Assembly: GCF_000510645.1 (NCBI RefSeq)
Contig: NZ_KI783301.1
Coordinates: 3,115,788-3,179,787 of the forward strand
DNA from: Thermicanus aegyptius DSM 12793
GTDB lineage: Bacteria; Bacillota; Bacilli; Thermicanales; Thermicanaceae
DNA length: 64,000 nucleotides
Reading direction: 5' to 3'
Part shown: positions 1-7,561 of the stretch, piece after piece
Layout: every line of letters begins with the position of its first letter
Numbering within the stretch: the first letter of the stretch is position 1
Position numbers and translations under genes: made by a program
Notes under the pieces: generated by a model
Told to the model about the DNA's origin: nothing
Seen by the model: only the letters and a program-made list of their open reading frames with translations
The model's database searches: none

Positions 1-1057
1 CTACGATATCGTTTACCTTCACCATGATTCCACCGTTTCGAATATGGGAATATTGGGTCACCAGACCGCTGCCATGGTCAATCATTATGGTATTCCCGTA
101 CGCCCCATAATATTCGGCCATAATCACCCGCCCCTTATCTGCTGCCAAGATATCTGAACCTTGTGGAGCTCCGATATCGATCCCCGCATGGAGGCTCCTC
201 ACCTTTTTGATGGGATGGTACCGATAGCCGAACGGAGAGGTAATCCGATGGGAATCCGGGACGGGCCACACCAGTTTTCCGCCGCTCCATTTTAACTTGG
301 TAAGCTCATTATTCACCTGGGTGATTTGTTTGGCGATCTCCAGGAGCTGATTGTTTAATTTTTCCTGTTCCAATTCAAACTCTTCTGCCTGTTGTTCAAG
401 AGAAGCAATCTGTACGCTTCGCTGTTTGCTTAGGGAAGCAAGCTGTTCCTTTTGCTTGCGCTGCTCTGCATATTTTTTTTCCAAATCGGCCAGATACGCA
501 TCGATCTCTTTCTTCCGCTCCGCGATGAGAGCCTGGTCCTTTTTATTTTTTTCCAGGATGGCCTTGTCCGATGCAACCACTTTCTCCACCATATCCAGCC
601 TGGAGAGAAAATCTCCTAAAGAAGAGGAGTCAAGGAGAACTTCCAAATAAGAAACATTTCCTGTTTCATAGATCGCCTTTACCCTTGTCTTTAGGAGCTT
701 GTCCCGCTCGGCCACACGCTCAACCGCTTGATCCAGCTCTTTGGCTGCCTGATTCGCTTTAACCTCCGTGGCGTCGATCTCTTGTTGGAGTTGATCAATC
801 TTTCCTTGCAATTCATTCATTTTTAAATCAAGGTAGTAGATTTCATCCTTCAGCTTCTTCTGGGTCGACTGATTCTGCTTCAGTTTCCCTACGATTTCAT
901 TGCTCTTCGATTGAACGCTCCCCTGCTGTTTCTTCAACTGAGACAACTTCTCCTTCAATTGCTGTTCTGTATTGCCCGCCCCCAAACCCGTCTGCATGAA
1001 GAGCCCGAGCAAGATGAGAACGACCAATGCGAGAAGTAAACCCTTCCTTTCTCTCAC
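1..1057 (-). CDS. Coiled-coil M23 (LytM-type) peptidoglycan hydrolase, EnvC/CwlO-like, 3' end outside window
   Basis: About 351 residues are visible and the gene runs off the left edge. The start is a GTG at 1057, preceded by an AGGAGGAGGAG ribosome site about 7 bases upstream. The N-terminus is a signal peptide (basic RERK, then a hydrophobic LLLALVVLILLGLF stretch). A long Glu/Lys/Gln-rich coiled coil follows to roughly residue 250. A LytM domain comes last, with RYHPI, then HAGID (the HxxxD zinc motif), GAPQGSDILAADKG and TQYSHI. This indicates a secreted, potentially active metallo-endopeptidase of the cell wall. It lies 56 bp downstream of ftsX on the same strand. FtsEX is known to activate coiled-coil hydrolases (EnvC/AmiB, CwlO, PcsB), so this is its probable partner; that pairing is inferred from context. 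Confidence 0.85.
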   Translation of the reverse strand, partial: MRERKGLLLALVVLILLGLFMQTGLGAGNTEQQLKEKLSQLKKQQGSVQSKSNEIVGKLKQNQSTQKKLKDEIYYLDLKMNELQGKIDQLQQEIDATEVKANQAAKELDQAVERVAERDKLLKTRVKAIYETGNVSYLEVLLDSSSLGDFLSRLDMVEKVVASDKAILEKNKKDQALIAERKKEIDAYLADLEKKYAEQRKQKEQLASLSKQRSVQIASLEQQAEEFELEQEKLNNQLLEIAKQITQVNNELTKLKWSGGKLVWPVPDSHRITSPFGYRYHPIKKVRSLHAGIDIGAPQGSDILAADKGRVIMAEYYGAYGNTIMIDHGSGLVTQYSHIRNGGIMVKVNDIV

Positions 1058-1113
1058 TACATTCTCCTCCTCCTCTAATAGAATGAGAGTCTTGATGATG
1101 GATTACATCGGCA

Positions 1114-2010
1114 TCAGACGCGGAGAAAACGGCGGATGGAGGTAATGGTCCCCCATATGCCGATTAAGATTCCTAGACCGATGAGCAGCAAGGTGAGATC
1201 CTGCCACACTTCTTGAATGGGAAGCAGGGGGACAAAGAGGGTGATGGCAATCTGCTCATTGGCCGACCGGTAGAGATATTGATAGCCTCCCAGGAGAATG
1301 GCTAAGGGAAGAAGAGCGCCAACCATCCCCAGCAGAGATCCTTCAATAAAGAATGGCCAGCGGATAAATCCATTGGTGGCACCGACCAACTTCATGATCT
1401 CGATCTCCCGACTGCGGGAAAGAATGGTTAACTTAATCGTATTGGCGATGAGGAACATGGCCGTAAATGCAAGGCCGATAATGAGAACAATGCCCACATT
1501 GCGTATGGTATCGGTGATTTTAAACAGTCTTTCCACCACATCTCTGGCGTAACGAACCTTTTCTACCTGTGGAATCTTGGCGATCAGCTCCGCCACTTTC
1601 CCCGTCTCTTGTGGGATACGGGTTTTAACGACGAAGGCGTCCGGCAGGGGATTTTCTTTCTCCAATCCGGCGAAAAGATCCGCTTCTTCACCGAACCCTT
1701 TCTTCAATTCTTCTAATCCCTGTTCCCGGGGAACAAATACCACTTCCGACACTTCGGGCATTCCTCTGATCTCATTTTCAATCGCTTTAATCTGATCATC
1801 GGTGGTATCCATCTTGAGGAATAGTCGGATTTCAACGGTTTTCTCTACGCTTCCCGTAATATGGTCAAGGTTTAAGGCTAAGAGAACGAAAGCTCCCAAG
1901 ATTAAGAGCGTGACGGAAACGGTACTAATCGACGCGAAGGTCATCCACCCATTTCGCCAGATGTTCCTAAAGGCTTCCCGGATATGTCTGACCAGCGTTC
2001 TAAATTTCAT
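1114..2010 (-). CDS. ftsX: Cell division protein FtsX
   Basis: This is the membrane subunit of the FtsEX ABC-type complex, which transmits ATP hydrolysis to extracellular peptidoglycan hydrolases at division or elongation sites. The 298-residue product has the FtsX plan: a short basic N-terminus ([20 protein letters not shown]), TM1 near residues 20-45, an extracellular loop of about 110 residues with conserved phrases such as VEIRLFL and GMPEVSEVVFV, then three C-terminal TM segments with the LSRSREIEIMKLVGAT motif between the first two. The ATG at 2010 lies inside the last codons of ftsE (11-bp overlap), so translation is probably coupled. An in-frame GTG/ATG further upstream would overlap ftsE more and lacks support. 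Confidence 0.93.
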   Translation of the reverse strand: MKFRTLVRHIREAFRNIWRNGWMTFASISTVSVTLLILGAFVLLALNLDHITGSVEKTVEIRLFLKMDTTDDQIKAIENEIRGMPEVSEVVFVPREQGLEELKKGFGEEADLFAGLEKENPLPDAFVVKTRIPQETGKVAELIAKIPQVEKVRYARDVVERLFKITDTIRNVGIVLIIGLAFTAMFLIANTIKLTILSRSREIEIMKLVGATNGFIRWPFFIEGSLLGMVGALLPLAILLGGYQYLYRSANEQIAITLFVPLLPIQEVWQDLTLLLIGLGILIGIWGTITSIRRFLRV

Positions 2011-2686
2011 AGTCGTATCCCCCTCTCGCGTCATCCCGGACGATACGGCCATGGTCGATGGCAATCACTCTTTTTTTGATGCGATTCACGATCTCTTTAT
2101 CGTGGGTAGCCATAATCACCGTTGTTCCTTGAAGGTTAATCTGATCCAGGAGTTTCATGATTCCGAGGGAGGTCTCGGGGTCCAGATTGCCGGTGGGTTC
2201 ATCAGCGATGATCATGGAAGGGTTATTCACGATGGCCCAGGCGATGGCCACGCGCTGCTGTTCGCCTCCGGAGAGCTCATCGGGATAATGATGGGCGTGA
2301 TCCTGCAATCCCACCATGTAGAGGATTTCCTTCACCCGCCGACGTATTTCTCTGGGCGGCTTCTCAATCACTTCCATGGCAAAGGCGACGTTTTCATAAA
2401 CCGTCATGGTGGGAAGGAGGCGATAATCCTGGAAGACGATCCCTATATCCCTTCGCAAAAACGGGATTTGTCGTCGCTTGATCTTATTCAGATGAATTCC
2501 ATTGACGAAAATTTCCCCTTTTGTCGCCTTCTCTTCTCTATATAAAAGCTTTATAAAAGTCGATTTTCCTGCACCGCTCGGTCCTATGAGATAGACAAAC
2601 TCCCCTTTTTTTAAGGATAGATTGATCCCTTGAAGGGCGGTCGTGCCGTTGTTGTACTTCTTCCACACATCACGCATCTCGATCAC
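2000..2686 (-). CDS. ftsE: Cell division ATP-binding protein FtsE
   Basis: This is the cytoplasmic ABC ATPase partner of FtsX, 228 residues. The Walker A is GPSGAGKST, the Q-loop lies in [12 protein letters not shown], the signature is LSGGEQQR and Walker B is [13 protein letters not shown], all typical of FtsE. I chose the GTG at 2686 (protein beginning [11 protein letters not shown]) because GAAAGGGTG lies 6 bases upstream and FtsE proteins characteristically begin MIxMxxVxKxY. A longer reading from a GTG at 2716 has no good ribosome site. It is the first gene of ftsE-ftsX-hydrolase. Confidence 0.93.
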   Translation of the reverse strand: MIEMRDVWKKYNNGTTALQGINLSLKKGEFVYLIGPSGAGKSTFIKLLYREEKATKGEIFVNGIHLNKIKRRQIPFLRRDIGIVFQDYRLLPTMTVYENVAFAMEVIEKPPREIRRRVKEILYMVGLQDHAHHYPDELSGGEQQRVAIAWAIVNNPSMIIADEPTGNLDPETSLGIMKLLDQINLQGTTVIMATHDKEIVNRIKKRVIAIDHGRIVRDDARGGYDYEI

Positions 2687-2816
2687 GAATAACACCCTTT
2701 CAATTTCGACATACACAACTTGCCGGCTTTTATTACTTCGACACGAGTAAGCGATAATCCTCTTTTTCCTTCAAAAAAACAACTCATTTCCCGGGAAATG
2801 CTTTTTGTCGTGTATT

Positions 2817-2825
2817 ATTATAACA
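2817..2825 (-). promoter_or_regulatory. Candidate extended -10 promoter for ftsE
   Basis: On the minus strand the bases read TG-T-TATAAT, a perfect -10 hexamer with the TGn extension. It lies about 130 bp upstream of the ftsE start. No good -35 hexamer is present at 16-18 bp, which is tolerated by extended -10 promoters. Inferred from sequence only. Confidence 0.45.
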
Positions 2826-2902
2826 TGTTGCTTGTTAAAAAGCGTTACCCTGCACGATTTGCCGCACAACAACTTCTGGGGAAAAATTGTCATAATAAGG
2901 AA

Positions 2903-2928
2903 GGCTCCACCCGATGACCGGGAGAGCC
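2903..2928 (-). terminator. Possible terminator of the GNAT gene
   Basis: GGCTC/GAGCC and CCC/GGG arms form an imperfect stem just after the acetyltransferase stop. The T-rich stretch on the minus strand begins some 16 bases further on, so it is weak as an intrinsic terminator. Confidence 0.3.
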
Positions 2929-2960
2929 CTCTCGCCATTTTATTCAGTTTCCTCTCGCCG

Positions 2961-3416
2961 TCACAACATTCTTCTTTTGAACAGATAACTTGACCGCATG
3001 TAACCCATTTTATCCTCATAAAAGCGATGGGCATCGACACGCTGCAATCCGGAGGTTAAGACGACCCATTCACATCCTTGTTCCTTTGCCCAATTCTCCA
3101 CATAACGCAGGAGACTTTCCCCGATTCCCTGAGATCGGTATTCACCCGCCGTAACAAGATCATACAAATAGAAATGGCGTCCATTATACAAATTGGTAAG
3201 AATCGTCCCGCCGGCCAGGGCGAGGATCTCTTCCCCTTTCCGGTAGGCGAAGAGGCGATACCCTTCCCTCCACATGGCGCGCATTCCCTGCAAGTAATCC
3301 TCCATCGTGAGGTGGGTGCGGAGCTGGCTCATCACCGGATAAGCTTCCTTCCATTCCTCTTCAGATCCCAATGGGACGATCCGTTCATCTCTCTCTTTTT
3401 CATCCTGTTGCGTCAT
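2961..3416 (-). CDS. GNAT family N-acetyltransferase
   Basis: This 151-residue single-domain GNAT protein would transfer an acetyl group from acetyl-CoA to an unknown amine. The core is recognisable: the strand LYDLVTAGEYRSQGIGESLL carries the acetyl-CoA pyrophosphate loop (R/QxxGxG/A form, YRSQGIG), followed by the helix LRYVENWAKEQGC, the strand WVVLTSG and the helix AHRFYEDKMGYM typical of the C-terminal GNAT half. The start is an ATG preceded by AAGGGGGG. It is transcribed alone, divergent from ydbS. Substrate cannot be predicted. Confidence 0.85.
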   Translation of the reverse strand: MTQQDEKERDERIVPLGSEEEWKEAYPVMSQLRTHLTMEDYLQGMRAMWREGYRLFAYRKGEEILALAGGTILTNLYNGRHFYLYDLVTAGEYRSQGIGESLLRYVENWAKEQGCEWVVLTSGLQRVDAHRFYEDKMGYMRSSYLFKRRML

Positions 3417-3556
3417 TCCAGGCCCCCCTTAAATTCTTCTTTTTCGTCTCTTATTCTATGTTTCTTGCTCTCTATCCTCATGATGTTCTTAAGTATATCA
3501 CATCTTCCTTTTATTCGTCACAGAAGGAAAAGGGGGGTCTTCGAAGTTCGCAAGTT

Positions 3557-3585
3557 TTGATCGTTTCTTTCTTATTTGTTAAAAT
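3557..3585 (+). promoter_or_regulatory. Candidate SigA promoter for ydbS-ydbT
   Basis: TTGATC (3557-3562) and TAAAAT (3580-3585) are separated by 17 bp. They lie about 85 bp upstream of the ydbS start in the 253-bp divergent gap between the GNAT gene and ydbS. Nothing else is evident in that gap. Confidence 0.45.
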
Positions 3586-3669
3586 AAGGTCGTTTCCATG
3601 TTTATGAATCCAAGGGCCGAAAGATTTCGAACGATCAAACGGATCCAATGATGTGTAAGGGGTGTTTTC

Positions 3670-4194
3670 ATGCGCAGCGAACCACAGGAGCGGTTGGAAG
3701 AAGAGGCCGTCGAAGTTTGGCGAATCCGCGGCCTCCTCTCCTCCATGATCATTCTGGCGATCGCCCTTCTTCTCGCCTATTTCGCAGGAAGGTCTGTCCA
3801 TTTTTCCCTCGCTATCCTTCTTGTTGCAGCGGCCTTGCTATGCTCTTTTTTTCTGATCTTCCTTGCTCCTCCCCTCCGCTATCGCCGTTTTCGCTACCAG
3901 GTTTATGCGGAGGAGATCGACATCCTCCGTGGGGTCTGGTTCATCAAGCGGACATTAATCCCCATGGCAAAGGTACAGCATGTGGACACGAAGCAAGGCC
4001 CCATCCTGCGTCGCTTCGGTCTTGCCAATGTTACCATCCATACCGCCGCTTCCCAACATGAGATACCGGCCCTTTCCGTGGAAAAGGCCGGCGCTTTGCG
4101 CGATCAAATCGCTCTCCTGGCAAGAATTCCTGATGAAGAGGAAGAACTCAGCAGTTCCGAAGAAATCAGCAGTTCCATGGGGGACCAAAAATGA
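3670..4194 (+). CDS. ydbS: Bacterial PH-domain membrane protein, YdbS type
   Basis: This 174-residue membrane protein has two TM segments (about residues 25-45 and 48-70) followed by one bacterial PH (bPH2/DUF304) domain. The hallmark text is YQVYAEEIDILRGVWFIKRTL followed by IPMAKVQHVDTKQGPI, matching the bPH2 consensus where a short motif binds around xPxxKIQxVxxxQGPL. The pair YdbS/YdbT in Bacillus is implicated in envelope stress and bacteriocin resistance; its molecular role is unclear. AAGGGGTG precedes the ATG. It overlaps ydbT by 4 bp (ATGA), so the two are one translational unit. Confidence 0.85.
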   Translation: MRSEPQERLEEEAVEVWRIRGLLSSMIILAIALLLAYFAGRSVHFSLAILLVAAALLCSFFLIFLAPPLRYRRFRYQVYAEEIDILRGVWFIKRTLIPMAKVQHVDTKQGPILRRFGLANVTIHTAASQHEIPALSVEKAGALRDQIALLARIPDEEEELSSSEEISSSMGDQK

Positions 4195-5750
4195 AGAATC
4201 TTGATTTTACCAAACCTAGACATCTTCATCCGATGGCAGCCCTCTATCTAACGGGAACGGCCTTAAAAGAAAGCCTATGGGGCATCCTCCCCGTCCTCCT
4301 CGTGATCTTCAATAAAATGGGGTTCTTCCCCGTCCTCCTCGTGATCTTGGGTCTTATCTTCCTGTTCGGTTTCTTGGGCGTGGTCTCTTGGTCCCGATAT
4401 CGTTTTTGGGTGGAAGAGGGGGAATTGCGGGTGGAACATGGGATCATCTTCCACAAAAAACGCTACATTCCCCTATCCAAGATCCAAGGCGTCGAGCTGG
4501 AAAGGGACTTGATCCATCGCCTCATCGGGCTCGTGAAGGTTCGCGTGGAGACAGGGGGAGGGAAAGCAGGAGCCGGGTCGGAAGCCTCTTTCTCCGCCCT
4601 CACCCGGAGCGAAGGCGAAGCGTTAAAAACGATCTTGCTCAAGGAAAAAGGGGCTCCTTTTACGGAACGCGAAATGGAAGGAAGTGGAGAAAGTCCTCAG
4701 GATTGGATCTGGAGGCTCAGCCTCGCCCGTCTCCTCATCACCGGAGCGACCTCCGGCAACATCGGGGTTTTCCTCGGCTTTCTCTTCGTCATTTATAACG
4801 CCTTTGACCAAATGATTCCTTGGGATCTCATTACGAGGGAACTGATGGGATTCCTCTCCCAGGAATTTCACTCGGTTACTTCGTATGTCATCGCCGCAGT
4901 TCTCCTCCTTCTCCTTTCTTGGCTCTTTTCCATCGGCGGAGCAATCCTCCGCTATGCGGGATTCAGAATCCGAAAGGAAGGGGAGCGGATCATCATCGAA
5001 CGGGGACTCTTCCATAAGCTGACCACCACCCTCTCCGCCCATCGCATCCAAGCCATCCATTTCGTCGAGGGGCCCCTTCGCCGGCCCTTTGCCTACGGAG
5101 CCCTTTATGTGGATGTCTCAGGCTATAACATGGAGGGGATGAGCCACACCGTTCTATCCCCTCTGCTTCGGCGGGAAGAGGTTGATACTTTTTTACAGAC
5201 CATACTCCCGCAGTACGCAGGGAAGCTCCATCAAAGGCTTCATCCCCTCCCGAAGAGCGGGTGGATGGAGGCGGCACTTCAGCGATGGGTTCCCACCTCT
5301 TTGGCCGCCCTGTTGCTCTCCTTTTATCTCTCCCTTTACTGGCCTCCCTATGTTTCCCTCCTCCCCTTGGTGGTGATCCCGTGGCTTATTCTGTCCACCT
5401 TCCTTTATCTCCGGGATGGGGGATGGGCGATATCGGGAAGCGCATATCTCGTCATTCGGTTTCGCAAAATTTTTAGCCGCTATACGTACATCCTTCCCCG
5501 CGGTCGACTTCAATCCGTTTCCATGGAGAGCTCTCTTCTAGGGCGCCTTCTCCATCTGGCCACGGTAAAAGCGGAGGTTCTTTCCGGGAATACCGGCGCT
5601 ACGGTCACCTTAAAATATGCAAAAGAAGAGGAGGCAACCACCCTCTTCTTCTGGGGAGGAAGGAAAGGAGGAAGGAAAGATGGAACGGATCATGGGGGGA
5701 ATCAGTCCGTCAGCTTCCTCTTTCTTGAGGAGCAGAGAACCGATCCATGA
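4191..5750 (+). CDS. ydbT: Bacterial PH-domain membrane protein, YdbT type
   Basis: This 519-residue membrane protein contains three bPH2/DUF304 repeats interleaved with paired TM segments, the YdbT architecture. Repeats are visible near residues 70-120 (FWVEEGELRVEHGIIFHKKR, IPLSKIQGVELERD), 260-310 (IRKEGERIIIERGLFHKLTT, LSAHRIQAIHFVEGPLRRP) and 425-480 (YTYILPRGRLQSVSM). The last 40 residues are low complexity (GGRKGGRKDGTDHGGNQ) and extend 41 bp into the convergent downstream gene, longer than needed for the family; a late frameshift is possible. Its N-terminal TM part contains a 22-bp direct repeat. Confidence 0.85.
   Translation: MKNLDFTKPRHLHPMAALYLTGTALKESLWGILPVLLVIFNKMGFFPVLLVILGLIFLFGFLGVVSWSRYRFWVEEGELRVEHGIIFHKKRYIPLSKIQGVELERDLIHRLIGLVKVRVETGGGKAGAGSEASFSALTRSEGEALKTILLKEKGAPFTEREMEGSGESPQDWIWRLSLARLLITGATSGNIGVFLGFLFVIYNAFDQMIPWDLITRELMGFLSQEFHSVTSYVIAAVLLLLLSWLFSIGGAILRYAGFRIRKEGERIIIERGLFHKLTTTLSAHRIQAIHFVEGPLRRPFAYGALYVDVSGYNMEGMSHTVLSPLLRREEVDTFLQTILPQYAGKLHQRLHPLPKSGWMEAALQRWVPTSLAALLLSFYLSLYWPPYVSLLPLVVIPWLILSTFLYLRDGGWAISGSAYLVIRFRKIFSRYTYILPRGRLQSVSMESSLLGRLLHLATVKAEVLSGNTGATVTLKYAKEEEATTLFFWGGRKGGRKDGTDHGGNQSVSFLFLEEQRTDP
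4288..4348 (+). repeat. 22-bp direct repeat, 39-bp period, inside ydbT
   Basis: A 22-base word is repeated exactly at 4288-4309 and 4327-4348. The 39-bp period is an in-frame 13-codon step that duplicates the peptide PVLLVI in the first TM region. This looks like a small slippage duplication. Confidence 0.7.
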
Positions 5751-7200
5751 ATGGAGTGAATCTCTCTTCTTCTTCGACGTCATGGATCTCTGGAATTCCC
5801 GGCATGGGCTTGGGCATGGGCTTAAAAGGATACTCCATGACCCATCCGGGGAACTCCTTTTGACGCGCAGAAGAAAGCCAACCCCACTCCACGCCTGTGG
5901 CCAGGGATAAAAACGGATCGAGGGAGACGAGATCGGTCTTGTCGATATGGGAAAGAGAGGTCCTTCCGAGGGATGCGGCGACCAGCTCCATCTCCCGCAC
6001 CGCTGAGTTGAGGAAACGGATCAAATTCCCTGCTCCTTTTTCAATATCTAATTGATCCGTCAACTTCCCGTTATAAACCAACAGACTGGTGGGCGGCTCC
6101 AAGGGGAGGCTCTCCACCGCCAAATCGCTTACCAAAGCCATGAGAGCCACCGTGCCGATGTAGACCGCGTCGGCGCCTAACGCCATCGCTTTCAGCATCT
6201 GCCCGGGGGTAATCAGTCCTCCGGCCGCTATGAGTGAGATTTCCCGAAAGAGTCCTTTCCTTTTCAGAAAATCGGCCGCTCTGCTTACGGCGAACAAGGT
6301 GGGCAGCCCCACGTCATCCTGAAGGGTGGGAGCTCCTCCGTGGGTTCCCCCTTCCGCGCCGTCCAATGTGATAAAATCAACCCCTGCTTCGACGGCAATG
6401 GCCAGTTCCCGTTCCAGGTAATGAGTGGCGGCCAGCTTCAACCCAACAGGCACCCCGGTTTCTTCTCTCAATCGGCGTACCAAGGCGATAAACTCCTCTT
6501 TCCGGTTTACTTCCGGAAGTCGGGAATGAATCAAGGCGTCCTCCCCCTCATCCAAGTGGAAAACTTGGCGAAAATCCTCCCGGATCTTGCTTGCCGGGGT
6601 ACGCTGAGGAGCAGAGCCCTGCGCCCCTTGCCCCAGTTGAATTTCGACGGCATCCAGACGGCGGTATAAGTCCCTGTGGTTCAACCATCCTCCCCGATTA
6701 TATTGGCCGATGAGAAAACGGGCCGCCTCCCTCTCTTCCTCCATCAAACCCGCTTCTCCGGTATTGGTCGCCGTCCCTACGGCGGATGCCCCTTTGGCCA
6801 GGGCGATCTTTGCCGATTTACTTAAAGCCCCGCCAAAAGACATAGCGGCGATGAGGAGGGGGATGGCTACCGTCAGGGGTTTCTTCGACCTTCTACCCAG
6901 GGTCACCGCCGTATCAATGGGGAGATTCTCGGGCGTAGGGAAGCGGTCTAGATGGACCGGGTTGAAGAGAAGCTTCTCCCATGGAGAGAAATGAATCGGG
7001 CTTCCCAAAGGTCGGGACAAAGGGAGTCCGGAATGAGCCCGCATGGCCGTCTCCATTAAATGGATGCCTCCCACCTTTTGCATCGTCGGGAACATCTCCG
7101 CCAAGTTCTCCGTATAGGCATCTCGCACAATGCGGGTAACCGTTTTATCCACCATCTCATTCACGAAGGAGCGCATCCAATTTTCAATGAATCGGAACAT
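5710..7200 (-). CDS. FMN-binding glutamate synthase-like protein (GltB central/FMN domain family)
   Basis: This 496-residue protein has the FMN-binding TIM barrel of the large subunit of glutamate synthase but no glutaminase or GXGXG domain. It belongs to the stand-alone FMN-binding glutamate synthase family found in bacilli. Diagnostic text: LLIAAMSFGGALSKSAKIAL, TNTGEAG, IEIQLGQGAQGSAP-like VEIQLGQGAQGS, VPVGLKLAATHYLE, DFITLDGAEGGTHGGAP and IAAGGLITPGQMLKAMALGA. The three Cys ligands of the 3Fe-4S cluster of true GltB are not evident. Physiological substrate unknown; an oxidoreductase role is inferred. It overlaps the small gene upstream by 17 bp (coupled) and overlaps ydbT convergently by 41 bp. 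Confidence 0.85.
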   Translation of the reverse strand: MFRFIENWMRSFVNEMVDKTVTRIVRDAYTENLAEMFPTMQKVGGIHLMETAMRAHSGLPLSRPLGSPIHFSPWEKLLFNPVHLDRFPTPENLPIDTAVTLGRRSKKPLTVAIPLLIAAMSFGGALSKSAKIALAKGASAVGTATNTGEAGLMEEEREAARFLIGQYNRGGWLNHRDLYRRLDAVEIQLGQGAQGSAPQRTPASKIREDFRQVFHLDEGEDALIHSRLPEVNRKEEFIALVRRLREETGVPVGLKLAATHYLERELAIAVEAGVDFITLDGAEGGTHGGAPTLQDDVGLPTLFAVSRAADFLKRKGLFREISLIAAGGLITPGQMLKAMALGADAVYIGTVALMALVSDLAVESLPLEPPTSLLVYNGKLTDQLDIEKGAGNLIRFLNSAVREMELVAASLGRTSLSHIDKTDLVSLDPFLSLATGVEWGWLSSARQKEFPGWVMEYPFKPMPKPMPGIPEIHDVEEEERFTPFMDRFSAPQERGS

Positions 7201-7483
7201 CCCTTGCTCCCCTTCCCTCTTCCTCCAACACCTTTACCCCATCCTTTCCATTCATGAATTCGGCTACCCTCTCCCCTAATGCGAGACACATTTGTTTGAT
7301 CATCCCCAATTGCCGGGAAGCGCTCTCTTCCTCCACCGCAAGATCCAGCAACGTGTTATCCTCATAATTGGTCAATTTCCGGTGATGTTCCCGTTCCACG
7401 AGGGCGAGCGTTCCTGCAATGGTCTCCATTCGACTTAATTCAGACTGCAAATAGGCGAGGAAATCCCGGGGGATATTCGTCAT
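7184..7483 (-). CDS. Small protein of unknown function
   Basis: This is a 99-residue acidic, mostly helical protein that I do not recognise. The start at 7483 (MTNIPRDFLAYLQSEL) is preferred to an upstream ATG because GGAGG sits 8 bases before it. Heptad-like stretches (LSRMETIAGTLALVEREHH, ASRQLGMIKQMCLALGERV) suggest a helical hairpin. It overlaps the FMN glutamate-synthase-like gene by 17 bp and must be co-transcribed with it, so a partner or chaperone role is conceivable but unproved. Confidence 0.6.
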   Translation of the reverse strand: MTNIPRDFLAYLQSELSRMETIAGTLALVEREHHRKLTNYEDNTLLDLAVEEESASRQLGMIKQMCLALGERVAEFMNGKDGVKVLEEEGRGARDVPIH

Positions 7484-7561
7484 GTTACGTTCCTCCATCC
7501 TGAATCGTTTAAGACTACTCTTAACATTTCCATCTATGGATGGATTATGATATTATCCCTC

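Noticed and set aside
1802-2545. Plus-strand open frame of 247 codons opposite ftsX/ftsE
   Set aside because: Shadow of ftsE and ftsX, both of which have complete family motifs.
2720-2960. Short overlapping frames between ftsE and the GNAT gene
   Set aside because: None has a convincing ribosome site or family; the stretch reads as promoter and terminator sequence.
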